Shown: positions 35,101-44,254, counted from the stretch's first letter. The stretch is DNA of 64,000 bases from Neorhizobium galegae bv. officinalis (GCA_000985875.1 CCRI01000012.1:62001-126000); one strand, 5' to 3'. Notes: generated by a model from the sequence alone, not told the origin. Numbers and translations: made by a program.

Positions 35101-35712
35101 ATGACCAGATCGGTGTTTCGGTTCCTGTCGCGACAGCCGGACACACCAGAGCTTTATGGCGAAAACCACCTGCTCCGGCTTCCCCGTTATTCCGACTACA
35201 AACAGTGGCAGCGGCTGCGCTCGGAAAGCCGGCCTTTCCTGCAGCCCTGGGAGCCGATCTGGCGGCCGGACGAACTGACCGAGGGAGCGTTCCGCCTGCG
35301 CGTCGTCAGAAGCGGCCAGGAATATGCCTCCGGCCTTGCCGTGCCGCTGCTTCTCTTCCGCCGCGACGACCAGGTGCTGCTCGGCGGCCTGACCATCGGC
35401 TATATCCGTCGGGGTGCGGCGCAGAGCTGCATGGTCGGTTACTGGATGGGCGAGAAACATTCCGGCCAAGGCCACATGTTGGCCGCATTGAAGGTGGCTA
35501 TCCCGTATATCTACGGCGGACTTCAGTTGCACCGGATCGAGGCAGCCTGTATTCCGGAGAACTGGAAAAGTGTCCGGCTTTTGGAAAAGGCCGGTTTCGA
35601 GCAGGAAGGTCTTTTGCGCAAGTATCTCAAAATCAATGGCGAATGGCGCGACCACCTGATGTTTTCCCGCCTGCCGGAAGACGGCGAGTTCGGGAAGATG
35701 CTGAAGCCATGA
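35101..35712 (+). CDS. RimJ/RimL-type N-acetyltransferase
   Basis: The 203-residue product is a GNAT protein of the RimJ type, with LLRLPRYSDYKQWQRLR at the N-terminus, the acetyl-CoA loop GEKHSGQGHMLAAL and the C-terminal IPENWKSVRLLEKAGFEQEG. It lies 29 bp after the M16 gene and its stop overlaps the ATG of the GGDEF-EAL gene (ATGA). RimJ-type enzymes acetylate N-termini of ribosomal proteins or peptides; the target here is unknown. Confidence 0.9.
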   Translation: MTRSVFRFLSRQPDTPELYGENHLLRLPRYSDYKQWQRLRSESRPFLQPWEPIWRPDELTEGAFRLRVVRSGQEYASGLAVPLLLFRRDDQVLLGGLTIGYIRRGAAQSCMVGYWMGEKHSGQGHMLAALKVAIPYIYGGLQLHRIEAACIPENWKSVRLLEKAGFEQEGLLRKYLKINGEWRDHLMFSRLPEDGEFGKMLKP

Positions 35713-38621
35713 ACGCCTCAGCCTTGCGTCTTGCGTCATTGATCCGCATTTTTCCGGCAATCATCGCCCTCCTCGCCGCCGCCATGGTCCTGACGGCTGG
35801 CCCAGGTGCGCGCGCCGCGGAGCCGGTCAAGATCTCGCGAGACGACACGGCACTCGACCTCACAAGAACCACCGATATCTACGTCAACCAGGGCGAGGCC
35901 TTCCAGGTTTCGACCGCCGCCGGTGCGGACGGCATCCGCCGCCGCATCGAGGTGCGCGCAAGCTCTCCCGGCCACCAGGGCGACTGGGCGGTCTTCGCAC
36001 TTTCCAACGTTTCGGAAGAACAGCTCGAGCGGGTAATCGTCGCACCGCATTTCCGGCTCGCGAATTCGAAAATGTTCTGGCCGGATCTCGGCTCGCAGCG
36101 CATCATCTCGATCACGCCTTCGGAAGGTTTTGCGCTCGACCGGATACCGAGCCCTGATGCCGACGTTTTCCGGATCACGCTGAACCCCGGCTCGACCATC
36201 ACCTTCGTCGCGGAACTGGCAACGCCGTCGCTGCCGCAGATCTATCTCTGGCAGCCGGACGCCTACAAGGATACGGTCAACTCGTTCACGCTCTATCGCG
36301 GCATCGTGCTTGGCATTGCGGGCCTGCTGGCGGTGTTCCTGACCATTCTCTTCGTCGTCAAGGGCACGTCGATGCTGCCTGCGGCGGCGGCCCTTGCCTG
36401 GGCGGTGCTCGCCTATATCTGCGTCGACTTCGGTTTCCTCGACAAGCTGATCACCGTCACGTCCGGCGACCAGCGCATCTGGCGGGCGGCGGCGGAAGTG
36501 GCGCTCGCTTCGTCGCTTGTGATCTTCCTGTTCACCTACCTCAACCTAAACCGCTGGCACGTGCATCTCGGTTACGCGACGCTTGCCTGGGTGGTTGGCC
36601 TCGTGCTGCTCGGCGGCGTGGCGATCTACGACCCGTCGGTCGCGTCGGGCATCGCCCGCCTTTCGTTCGCACTGACGGGCACGGTCGGGATCCTGTTGAT
36701 CATCTATCTCGGCTTCAACCGCTACGATCGCGCGATCCTGCTGGTGCCGACCTGGGCGCTGATCCTGGTCTGGCTGTTCGCGGGCTGGCTGACGGTGACC
36801 GGCAAGCTCGACAACGACATCATCCAGCCGGCGCTTGGCGGCGGCCTGGTTCTGATCGTGCTTCTGATCGGCTTCACGGTCATGCAGCACGCCTTTGCCG
36901 GCGGCGCCTACCAGCAGGGCCTGTTCTCCGACCTCGAACGGCAATCGCTGGCGCTGACCGGCAGCGGCGACACCGTCTGGGACTGGGACGTGGCCCGCGA
37001 CCGTGTCGTCACCACGCCCGACATCTCGACCCGGCTCGGGCTCGATCCCGGCGCCATGCACGGACCGGTGCGCAACTGGGTGCCGCGGCTGCATCCCGAC
37101 GACCGCGACCGTTTTCGCGCCACGCTGGACGTCCTCCTGGAGCACCGCCGCGGCCGGCTCAACCACGAATTCCGCATCCGCGCCGAGGACGGGCATTTCC
37201 ACTGGCTGCAGATCCGCGCCCGGCCGGTGCTCGGCTCGAACGGCGAAATCATCCGCTGCGTCGGCACGATCATCGATGTGACCGAGCAGAAGAATTCCGT
37301 CGAACGGCTGCTCCAGGACGCAATGCACGACAACCTGACCGGCCTGCCGAACCGCCAGGTCTTCCTCGACCGGCTGCAATCGGTACTGACCCTGGCACCG
37401 GGCGGCGACACCGTGCGGCCGACGGTCATGGCGATCGACATCGACCGCTACAAGCAGGTCAACGATAGTCTCGGCATCGCGGCGGGGGACAACATCCTGA
37501 TCGCGCTGACCCGCCGCCTGCGCCGGCTTCTGAAGCCGCAGGATACGCTGGCGCGGCTTGCCGGAGACCAGTTCGGACTGATCCTCGTCTCCGAGCGCGA
37601 TCCGGCCAAGGTGGCGGACTTCGCCGATGCGGTCTCCAAGGCGATCATGGTGCCGATCAACTTCGCCAACCGCGAAATCATCCTGACCGCCTCGATCGGC
37701 CTTTCCTCGTGGGTCGACCAGCAGGAAAGTGCCTCGGGCATGCTGGCCGACGCTGAACTTGCCATGTACCGGGCGAAACGCTCTGGCGGCAACCGCGTCG
37801 AGCCTTTCCGCCCCGCCTTCCGGGCCGCCGGCGCCGACAAGCTGCAGATCGAGACCGATCTTCGCCGCGCCATCGAACGCAAGGAACTGTTTCTCGCCTA
37901 TCAACCGATCATCAGCCTGAAGGATGGCGAGATTGCCGGTTTCGAGGCGCTGATGCGGTGGGATCACCCCAAGCGCGGCAGCATCCCGCCCTCGGAATTC
38001 ATCCCGATCGCCGAAATGTCGGACCTGATCGGGCCGCTCGGCCTGTTCGCCATGGACCGCGCCGCCTCGGATCTGATGGTCTGGCAGGGCCAGACCGGCG
38101 ATCTGCCGGTGTTCGTGTCGGTGAACCTGTCGAGCGGGCAGCTTCTCAACGTCGATCTCTACAACGACGTGCGCGCGCTGTTGCAGAAGACCCAGGTCAA
38201 TCCGGGCCAGTTGAAGCTCGAACTTACCGAGTCGCTGATGATGGAGAACCCGGAACAGGCGCGGCTGGTGCTCGGCAAACTCAAGGAAACCGGCCTCAGC
38301 CTGGCGCTCGACGATTTCGGCACCGGCTATTCGTCGCTCGCCTACCTCACGCAGTTCCCGTTCGACACGATCAAGCTCGACAAGGCGCTGGTCCGCAACG
38401 CAACTGAAAAACGGGCAGTCCTGCTGCGTTCGGTGATCGCCATGGCCCGTGCGCTGGAAATGACCGTGGTGGCGGAGGGCGTCGAAACCGACGAGGATGC
38501 GGCGGAACTCGCCAAGATGGGTTGCCATTTCGGCCAGAGCTATCTGTTCGGCCCGCCTGCCCCGGCAGACGCCGTGCTCCGTCTTCTGAAAGAGCGCTTC
38601 CCGTTGACCAAGCGGGCGTAG
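35709..38621 (+). CDS. Membrane GGDEF-EAL protein, likely c-di-GMP phosphodiesterase
   Basis: The 970-residue protein has a signal peptide ending near GARAAE (37), a periplasmic domain (about 40-190), seven membrane helices (195-400), a PAS domain (403-530), a degenerate GGDEF (536-700) and an EAL domain (715-960). The diguanylate cyclase motif reads AGDQF near residue 618, so synthesis of c-di-GMP is unlikely. The EAL domain keeps its key motifs (FEALMRW near 744, ELTES near 838, DDFGTG near 867, EGVE near 922), so hydrolysis is predicted. A periplasmic signal may be sensed through the 7TM part. Its ATG overlaps the acetyltransferase stop, which suggests joint translation. Confidence 0.93.
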   Translation: MNASALRLASLIRIFPAIIALLAAAMVLTAGPGARAAEPVKISRDDTALDLTRTTDIYVNQGEAFQVSTAAGADGIRRRIEVRASSPGHQGDWAVFALSNVSEEQLERVIVAPHFRLANSKMFWPDLGSQRIISITPSEGFALDRIPSPDADVFRITLNPGSTITFVAELATPSLPQIYLWQPDAYKDTVNSFTLYRGIVLGIAGLLAVFLTILFVVKGTSMLPAAAALAWAVLAYICVDFGFLDKLITVTSGDQRIWRAAAEVALASSLVIFLFTYLNLNRWHVHLGYATLAWVVGLVLLGGVAIYDPSVASGIARLSFALTGTVGILLIIYLGFNRYDRAILLVPTWALILVWLFAGWLTVTGKLDNDIIQPALGGGLVLIVLLIGFTVMQHAFAGGAYQQGLFSDLERQSLALTGSGDTVWDWDVARDRVVTTPDISTRLGLDPGAMHGPVRNWVPRLHPDDRDRFRATLDVLLEHRRGRLNHEFRIRAEDGHFHWLQIRARPVLGSNGEIIRCVGTIIDVTEQKNSVERLLQDAMHDNLTGLPNRQVFLDRLQSVLTLAPGGDTVRPTVMAIDIDRYKQVNDSLGIAAGDNILIALTRRLRRLLKPQDTLARLAGDQFGLILVSERDPAKVADFADAVSKAIMVPINFANREIILTASIGLSSWVDQQESASGMLADAELAMYRAKRSGGNRVEPFRPAFRAAGADKLQIETDLRRAIERKELFLAYQPIISLKDGEIAGFEALMRWDHPKRGSIPPSEFIPIAEMSDLIGPLGLFAMDRAASDLMVWQGQTGDLPVFVSVNLSSGQLLNVDLYNDVRALLQKTQVNPGQLKLELTESLMMENPEQARLVLGKLKETGLSLALDDFGTGYSSLAYLTQFPFDTIKLDKALVRNATEKRAVLLRSVIAMARALEMTVVAEGVETDEDAAELAKMGCHFGQSYLFGPPAPADAVLRLLKERFPLTKRA

Positions 38622-38627
38622 GCTTTC

Positions 38628-39332
38628 TCAAGCGGCCTTGCCCGCTCTCGGACGCTCGCGGGCGAAGGGGCTGAGACCCAGCCATTGCTGCATCGAGCTT
38701 GCCATTTCCGGATCGCCGTCGAGCTCCAGCCTTCCCTGCGCCATTTCGGTCCGCACGGTCGCAATGCCCATCCAGATGGCGGTCATCGTCCGGAGCGAAC
38801 TGGTGACGTAGAGGTCGATCTCGAAGCCGGGATCGGTCGAGCAGACATCGACATCGCGGCCGTCGACGACCAGCCAGTAGCGCTGCTGGGCCGCCGGCCG
38901 CTCGGGAAAGAGAAACAGGACCGTGCAGCGCCGCGGAGGCATCGGGGTCGGATCGAGGTGGCGGCGCATGTCCCACATCAGCAGCGACGGATCGAGTTTC
39001 TGAAGCGAATGCTGGGTCTCGACCCAATGCTGGCCCCAGAAGCCGAGGGTCATCACCACCTCACGCAGATCCTCGCCGGCCGGCGTCAGGTGATACTCCA
39101 TCACCCCATCGGCCGCCTTGCGGTTTTCGACGATGCCGGCCTGGACCAGTTCCTTCAGCCGTTTCGAAAGCAGGGTCGGCGACATGCGTGGCACGCCGCG
39201 GCGGAGGTCGTTGAAACGGCAGCTGCCGCACAGAAGCTCGCGGAGGACGAGCGGCGTCCAGCGGGTGCAGAATATCTCCGCCGCCATCGCCACCGGGCAG
39301 AACTGCCCGTAGCTCGCGGTCACTTCCAACAT
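38628..39332 (-). CDS. HxlR-family regulator with C-terminal extension
   Basis: The start at 39332 has AGGAGG eight bases ahead and gives 234 residues. The HxlR winged helix is clear (CPVAMAAEIFCTRWTPLVLR, SPTLLSKRLKELVQAGIVE). The remaining 120 residues resemble an SCP2/ligand-binding fold (VVDGRDVDVCSTDPGFEIDLYV). HxlR proteins often sense reactive aldehydes or drugs. It is divergent from the two DUF1801 genes, 169 bp away, which may be its targets. Confidence 0.85.
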   Translation of the reverse strand: MLEVTASYGQFCPVAMAAEIFCTRWTPLVLRELLCGSCRFNDLRRGVPRMSPTLLSKRLKELVQAGIVENRKAADGVMEYHLTPAGEDLREVVMTLGFWGQHWVETQHSLQKLDPSLLMWDMRRHLDPTPMPPRRCTVLFLFPERPAAQQRYWLVVDGRDVDVCSTDPGFEIDLYVTSSLRTMTAIWMGIATVRTEMAQGRLELDGDPEMASSMQQWLGLSPFARERPRAGKAA

Positions 39333-39500
39333 CACCAACCTCCTCGGCATGCCCCGCGGCAAGATAGTCCCGTTCCGGAAACCGACCAAGTCCGCCTTAT
39401 GTACTATTGATTTGACCTCGGAGCAGTTCCGGATTGACGGCGACGGTCGTTGCGAATTTCATTGCAGCGGGCAACGCACCAGCGGATAGGAGCGAACCGA

Positions 39501-39971
39501 ATGGTTGGAAAGACTTCCAGGAAATCCGGGAAGGTTGCCGAGTCGGCACCCGCCGGCCGCGTTGCGGCGGAGCCGGCGCTCCTTTCGGGTGGCAACCCGC
39601 AGATCCCCAAGGGTTACGGTGACGCACCCGTGCAGGCCTATATCGCGGCCATGCCGGGCTGGAAACGCGATGTCGGGCGCCGTCTCGACGCACTTGTCAC
39701 CAGCACCGTTCCCAACGTCTACAAGGCGGTCAAATGGAATTCGCCGCTCTACGGCATCGAGGGTGACGGCTGGTTCCTCAGCGTCCATTGCTTCACGAAC
39801 TACATCAAGCTGGCCTTCTTCCGCGGCACCTCGCTCAATCCAGTTCCTCCCGGCACATCCAAAACCCCGCAGACGCGCTACTTCCATATCCATGAGGGAG
39901 ACCAACTCGACGAGAAACTGCTCGCCGACTGGGTGAAGCAGGCCAGCCAGTTGCCCGGCGAACGGATGTAG
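39501..39971 (+). CDS. DUF1801 protein
   Basis: The ATG at 39501 has AGGAG ahead. After a 50-residue basic and Ala-rich leader, the DUF1801 (YdhG-like) domain runs from YIAAMPGWKRDVGRRLDALV to a KAVKWNSPLYG motif and FLSVHCFTNYIKLAFFRG. Its role is unknown. A second DUF1801 gene follows at once, 21 bp later. Confidence 0.85.
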   Translation: MVGKTSRKSGKVAESAPAGRVAAEPALLSGGNPQIPKGYGDAPVQAYIAAMPGWKRDVGRRLDALVTSTVPNVYKAVKWNSPLYGIEGDGWFLSVHCFTNYIKLAFFRGTSLNPVPPGTSKTPQTRYFHIHEGDQLDEKLLADWVKQASQLPGERM

Positions 39972-39992
39972 CGGCGGGCGAACGGCGACAGC

Positions 39993-40442
39993 ATGAAGAA
40001 AGCGATGGCGACCATGGAAACGACGAAGAGCATTTCGGACAAAGACCTCTCTCCGGCGCAACTGATCGATGCGAGGATCCGCGAACTTGGCGACTGGCGG
40101 GGAGAGACGCTCGCCCGGGTGCGGATCCTGATCAAGCAGGCCGATCCCGACGTGATCGAGGAATGGAAATGGCGAGGGGTGCCGGTCTGGGAGCACTCGG
40201 GGATCATCTGCACCGGCGAAACCTATAAGGCAGCCGTGAAACTGACCTTTGCCAAAGGGGCTTCGCTGGAGGATCCTTCCGGCCTCTTCAACTCCAGCCT
40301 CGACGGAAACACCCGGCGCGCCATCGATTTTCACGCGGGCGACAAGATCGATGAGGAGGCGCTGAAGGCACTCATTCGCGCCGCCGTGGCGCTGAATGCC
40401 GCCCGCCCCGCCCGCTCCCGGAAGAACCCGAGAAGCTCCTGA
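39993..40442 (+). CDS. Second DUF1801 protein
   Basis: The 149-residue protein has the DUF1801 pattern: IDARIRELGDWRGETLARVR, IEEWKWRGVPVWEHSGIIC and VKLTFAKGASLEDP. It shares only the domain with the previous gene, so the pair is not a recent duplication. In-frame ATGs at 40008 and 40014 are alternatives; none has a strong ribosome site. The tail is basic and Pro/Arg-rich. Confidence 0.82.
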   Translation: MKKAMATMETTKSISDKDLSPAQLIDARIRELGDWRGETLARVRILIKQADPDVIEEWKWRGVPVWEHSGIICTGETYKAAVKLTFAKGASLEDPSGLFNSSLDGNTRRAIDFHAGDKIDEEALKALIRAAVALNAARPARSRKNPRSS

Positions 40443-40635
40443 AAAGCATCGCCAAACGGCCGGCTTTTCAATGCCATGACCAGGGCCACGGGTTACCGGA
40501 TCCGCCCCGATCATCCCCGGCGCCGCGGGGACACCGATTCATGTCCGGCGGGGGCTAGTCCATTTCCTGTACTTGCGGCTGCTCGCCGGGCGGCCAACAC
40601 TCCGCCCATTCTCGACAAATGGGAGGAGAATAGAC

Positions 40636-41790
40636 ATGACAGCAGCAACCGAACTCAAACCCGCCCGCACGGTCCAACCGAATGCGATCGGCCTTGCCAG
40701 ATCGCTCGGGCCGGCCTTTGCCGCACGCGCCGCCGACGCCGACGGCGCCGATGCCTTCGTTGCCGACAACTATCGCGACCTGCGCCATTCCGGCCTGATC
40801 GAGGCTGGCGTCCCCGCCGATCTCGGCGGCGGCGGCGCCGAGGTTCGCGAACTCTGCGACATGATCCGGGAACTCGCGCACCATTGCGGCTCGACGGCGC
40901 TCGCCTTTTCGATGCACACGCATCAGGTGGCGATCCCCGCCTGGCGCTGGACGCATCAGAAGGCGGCGCCGGTGATGCCGCTTCTCAAACGCGTGGCGGC
41001 AGAGCGGATCATCCTGCTTTCGAGCGGCGGCTCGGACTGGATCGAAGGATCGGGCAAGGCCGAGAAGGTCGATGGCGGTTACCGGATCACCGGACGCAAG
41101 ATCTTCACCTCCGGTTCGCCGATCGGCGACATCCTGATGACCGGCGCGGTGCTCGACGAACCGGACGGGCCCAAGGTCCTGCATTTCGGCCTGCCGATGA
41201 AATCGCCGCATGTCAAAGTTCTCGACACCTGGAAGGTGATGGGGATGCGCGGCACGGGCTCGAACGACGTGATGATCGAAGGCCATGTGGTGCCGGAAGA
41301 GGCGGTCGCGCTGAAGCGTAACCAGGGCGAATGGCACATGCTGTTCCACATCATCTCGATGATCGCCTTCCCACTGATCTACTCGGCCTATCTCGGCGTT
41401 GCCGAAAGCGCGCGCGATATCGCGATCGAGATGGCGAAGCGGAAGGAGCCGAACGCCCATGTTATCGATCTTGCCGGGCGGATGGAGACCGAACTCAAGG
41501 CCGCGCAATATGCCCATGCCGGCATGATTGCCGCAGCCGAGCGGGGCGAACCTTCGCCGGCCACGACCAACGAGATCATGATCGGACGCTCGCTGGTCGC
41601 CCGCCACGCGATCGCCGCGACGGAACTCGCCATGGAAACAGCAGGCGGCGCAGCCTTCTACCGGGACAAGGGCCTCGAACGCCGCTTCCGCGACATTCAG
41701 GGCGCCCGTTACCACCCCATGAGAACAGGACCGCAGCAGGAATTTTCCGGCCGCATGGCCCTGGGTCTCGATACGCTCAGGACCTTTTGA
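40636..41790 (+). CDS. Acyl-CoA dehydrogenase-like flavoprotein
   Basis: The ATG at 40636 (GGGAGGAG ahead) gives 384 residues with the acyl-CoA dehydrogenase layout: an alpha N-domain (YRDLRHSGLIEAGVPADLGG), a beta middle domain with ITGRKIFTSGSPIGD, GMRGTGSNDVMIEGH, and a helical C-domain. It resembles acyl-CoA dehydrogenase family members that act as monooxygenases or desulfurisation/flavin-dependent enzymes; the catalytic Glu cannot be assigned. A sole gene, far from beta-oxidation genes. Confidence 0.88.
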   Translation: MTAATELKPARTVQPNAIGLARSLGPAFAARAADADGADAFVADNYRDLRHSGLIEAGVPADLGGGGAEVRELCDMIRELAHHCGSTALAFSMHTHQVAIPAWRWTHQKAAPVMPLLKRVAAERIILLSSGGSDWIEGSGKAEKVDGGYRITGRKIFTSGSPIGDILMTGAVLDEPDGPKVLHFGLPMKSPHVKVLDTWKVMGMRGTGSNDVMIEGHVVPEEAVALKRNQGEWHMLFHIISMIAFPLIYSAYLGVAESARDIAIEMAKRKEPNAHVIDLAGRMETELKAAQYAHAGMIAAAERGEPSPATTNEIMIGRSLVARHAIAATELAMETAGGAAFYRDKGLERRFRDIQGARYHPMRTGPQQEFSGRMALGLDTLRTF

Positions 41791-41833
41791 GAAACAAAAG
41801 CGTGAGGTGCCGACGCCAAAAAACTAGCATAGG

Positions 41834-41859
41834 GTGTATTTCTGCGCCGGAATACACCA
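41834..41859. other. Hairpin downstream of acyl-CoA dehydrogenase gene
   Basis: GGTGTATTTC and GGAATACACC pair over ten bases (one G-T) around a TGCGCC loop. No T-tract follows, so it is not a classical terminator; it may stabilise the mRNA end or serve as a repeat. Confidence 0.4.
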
Positions 41860-41921
41860 TTAGGAGAGCGATTTCAACGCAAAGTAGCACCTGTGAAAAT
41901 ATGAAAACGCATATTTTTCAG

Positions 41922-41950
41922 TTGACGAAATCGTGATCTTGCCCCCTAAT
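41922..41950 (+). promoter_or_regulatory. Candidate promoter for small RNA
   Basis: TTGACG (41922-41927) and CCTAAT (41945-41950) are 17 bases apart, near the alphaproteobacterial consensus. A perfect inverted repeat AAAATATG/CATATTTT (41896-41903, 41910-41917) sits directly upstream. Confidence 0.45.
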
Positions 41951-41956
41951 TCCCAG

Positions 41957-42025
41957 GGGTCTCTGAATGCGCCCCATAAACTACTTCCCGCCTTTCGATC
42001 CACCGAAAGGCGGGTTTTCTTTTTT
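41957..42025 (+). ncRNA. Candidate small RNA with strong terminator
   Basis: About 69 nt lie between the predicted start and a terminator with an 11-bp stem (CCCGCCTTTCG, 41987-41997, with its complement 42004-42014), a 6-nt loop and a T-rich run TTTTCTTTTTT. A short GGGG/CCCC hairpin occupies the 5' part. The terminator works only on the plus strand, and the next gene is convergent, so it serves either this RNA or, 200 nt away, the acyl-CoA dehydrogenase mRNA. No ORF fits. No known RNA family is assigned. Confidence 0.5.
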
Positions 42026-42037
42026 CAGCGGGAGTTT

Positions 42038-43108
42038 TTATCCCCTCTGCGCCTGGATAAGCCGGTGGATATATTCCAGCTTGACCATGACGGCCTGCGA
42101 GAGGACGAAGGGGTAGAGGTCCGGCTGGCCCATCGAGCGGTGGATGCTGTTGAGCGCCATGCTGAACGGCACCCAGGCCGAAACGAGCTGTTCCGCATCA
42201 CGCGCCGCATAAGGGTTGAAGGCCACTTCCGCCGCCATTTCCGCATGGCCGCGCGGTTCGATCACCATGCCGTAGGCACGGGCGGTCTCCAGCGTATCGA
42301 CGATATGCAGGTAATGGGCGAAGGACTCGGCGAAATCTTCCCACGGGTGGGTGCTGGCATAGGTGCTGATATAGAAATCCTGCCAGCCGGGCGGCGGGCC
42401 CTGTTCGTAATTTCTCTGCAGCGCCGCGCCGTAGTCGATCGTCTCGTCGCCGAAGATGGCGCGGAACTCCTCCAGCCTGCCGCCGTCTCGCACCAGCTTG
42501 TCCCAGATATAGTGACCTGTTTCATGGCGAAAATGCCCGAGCATGGTGCGGTAGGGCTCGTTCATCGAGACGCGCACCTGTTCGCGGGTCGCATCGTCGG
42601 CTTCGGCGGCGCGGATCGCGATCAGGCCGTCCTCGTGGCCGGTCATGGCCGGCACGATGGTGCCGTCCGGCTGAACCCCGTCGATCAGGAAATCAAAAAC
42701 GAGGCCGCCCTGCGGATCCTCGTCACGATTGGTGTGCGGCAGGTTCCAGCGCATCAGCGAGTAAAAGAGATGCCGCTGCGCCTGGCTGATGCGCCGCCAC
42801 TGGCTGAGGCCGACCTCGGTCGAGGCATCAGGAACCAATCGGTTGTGCCGGCATGCGGGGCAGAACGGATGAGGATCGTCCGCGCTGACCGTCCAGTTGC
42901 AGATGTCCATTGCGGCATTGGCACAGTGGCGCACCCTATAGTCCGGCCGGGCGACGAGATGCCAGGTTCCTTCCCCCCCTTCGTCCTGCGCGAGCGCATG
43001 CATCGCCATATGCTCCGGCACGAAAGCCAGCCGGTGGCCACAGTTCACGCAGGACCGATTGTCGAAATGGATGGTCTGGCCGCAATGATCGCAGTCGTAG
43101 AGGCGCAT
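42038..43108 (-). CDS. Putative zinc metallopeptidase-like protein with zinc-ribbon N-terminus
   Basis: The 356-residue protein starts with a zinc ribbon (C-x2-C ... C-x2-C: DCDHCGQT and SCVNCGH) and has a further C-rich region (FCPACRHN). The central domain carries HETGH in LGHFRHETGHYIWDKLV, the zinc-binding core of gluzincin-like peptidases, and the acidic SFAHYLHIVDTL-type downstream helix (DFAESFAHY). This is the family of 'putative zinc-binding metallopeptidase' proteins without known substrate. The ATG at 43108 was chosen at the zinc-ribbon start. Confidence 0.88.
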   Translation of the reverse strand: MRLYDCDHCGQTIHFDNRSCVNCGHRLAFVPEHMAMHALAQDEGGEGTWHLVARPDYRVRHCANAAMDICNWTVSADDPHPFCPACRHNRLVPDASTEVGLSQWRRISQAQRHLFYSLMRWNLPHTNRDEDPQGGLVFDFLIDGVQPDGTIVPAMTGHEDGLIAIRAAEADDATREQVRVSMNEPYRTMLGHFRHETGHYIWDKLVRDGGRLEEFRAIFGDETIDYGAALQRNYEQGPPPGWQDFYISTYASTHPWEDFAESFAHYLHIVDTLETARAYGMVIEPRGHAEMAAEVAFNPYAARDAEQLVSAWVPFSMALNSIHRSMGQPDLYPFVLSQAVMVKLEYIHRLIQAQRG

Positions 43109-43201
43109 GGAAGGTCCGTCAGTTTCAAGGAGGGCGGATACAGAAAACCTGCTCCGGCCGGAGCCGGAACAGGTTCGCATTCTAAGCTTGTAGAGCAACT
43201 G

Positions 43202-43393
43202 TTACATGCGGTCGACAACACCCTTGGCTGCGTCCTTGAGCTTGCCCTTGGCCTGCTGGGCATGGCCCTTGGCTTCCTGGCCCGCACCCTTTGCCTTGAG
43301 CTTCGGATTGTCGGTCATGTCGCCGGCGGCCTGCTTGACCTTGCCGGCCATTTCGTTGGCCTTGCCGGCCATCTTGTCACTGGTGCTGCCCAT
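43202..43393 (-). CDS. CsbD-family stress protein
   Basis: A 63-residue, Lys/Ala/Gly-rich protein with the CsbD pattern (MAGKANEMAGKVKQAAGDMT, then GAGQEAKGHAQQAKG). CsbD proteins are general-stress induced and poorly understood. The start follows GAGGAGAAGC. The gene is monocistronic. Confidence 0.88.
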   Translation of the reverse strand: MGSTSDKMAGKANEMAGKVKQAAGDMTDNPKLKAKGAGQEAKGHAQQAKGKLKDAAKGVVDRM

Positions 43394-43486
43394 TGTGCTT
43401 CTCCTCGGTGAGGACGCCTATCGTCCTGCTGGGAAAAGAACTCCGAGCCGGAGGCTTCGTTCCTGAAATCTTTTAAAATTGAACGA

Positions 43487-44092
43487 TCAGGCGTGGCCGG
43501 CTTCGCTGGAGAGCATTTCCGGGCTGACGCCGAGGAGTGCCAGGGCGCGTTCGTACTTGCCTTCCAGCGCCCGGTCGAAGATCAGCGCGTCGCTGGCAGG
43601 GCAATTCAGCCAGCCGTTGTTGGCGATCTCCAGTTCCAGCTGGCCGGCGCCCCAGCCGGCGTAACCGAGCAACATCGTGGCACGCGACGGTCCCCGCCCG
43701 TCGCAGATGGCGCGGATGATATCGAGCGTGGCGGTCAGCGAGATGTCGTCACTCACCGGAATGGAGGACTCGCTCACAAAATCGTCCGAATGCAGCACGA
43801 AACCGCGGCCGGTCTCGACCGGACCGCCGGACAGGATCGGCAGATCACGGGTCTGCCCCGGCAGCATGATCGCATCAGCCTGATCCATGATCTTCAGGTG
43901 GAGGAGAACGTCCGTGAACGAAATCTGCTGCGCGCGGTTGATGATGAAGCCCATCGCGCCGGCCGGCGAATGGGCACAGATATAAACGACGGCGCGCGTG
44001 AAATTGCTGTCCTGCATGCCCGGCATGGCAATCAGGAACTGTCCGTCCAGGAAGCCCCGTTCACTCTTGTCCCCGAGGGTCGAGAAAGACAT
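43487..44092 (-). CDS. YqgE/AlgH-family protein
   Basis: The ATG at 44092 has TGGAGGC ahead and gives 201 residues. YqgE/AlgH motifs are clear: GFLDGQFLIAMPGMQDSNF at the N-terminus, GAMGFIINRAQ, LSGGPVETGRGFVLH and GYAGWGAGQLE with the C-terminal IFDRALEGKYERAL. The protein is conserved but its function is unsettled. It is divergent from the DsbD-N-like gene. Confidence 0.94.
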   Translation of the reverse strand: MSFSTLGDKSERGFLDGQFLIAMPGMQDSNFTRAVVYICAHSPAGAMGFIINRAQQISFTDVLLHLKIMDQADAIMLPGQTRDLPILSGGPVETGRGFVLHSDDFVSESSIPVSDDISLTATLDIIRAICDGRGPSRATMLLGYAGWGAGQLELEIANNGWLNCPASDALIFDRALEGKYERALALLGVSPEMLSSEAGHA

Positions 44093-44254
44093 GATGCCTC
44101 CAGCCTGCCTTCCGGCCCGGCCAAACGGGCAGGAGAGCGTCAATTGCAATTCCATCAAGATGGGCCAGTCGCTCCGATCAATCAACCGAAAATGATCAGT
44201 TTGCGCGGGCTCGTGACTGGTTCGGGCAAGGCCAATCGGTTAAACGCTTGGTCG

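Noticed and set aside
36546..38528. 660-codon open frame on the minus strand
   Set aside because: Antisense to the GGDEF-EAL gene and without recognisable motifs.
41933..43411. 492-codon open frame on the plus strand
   Set aside because: Antisense to the metallopeptidase and CsbD genes; starts inside the candidate small-RNA region.
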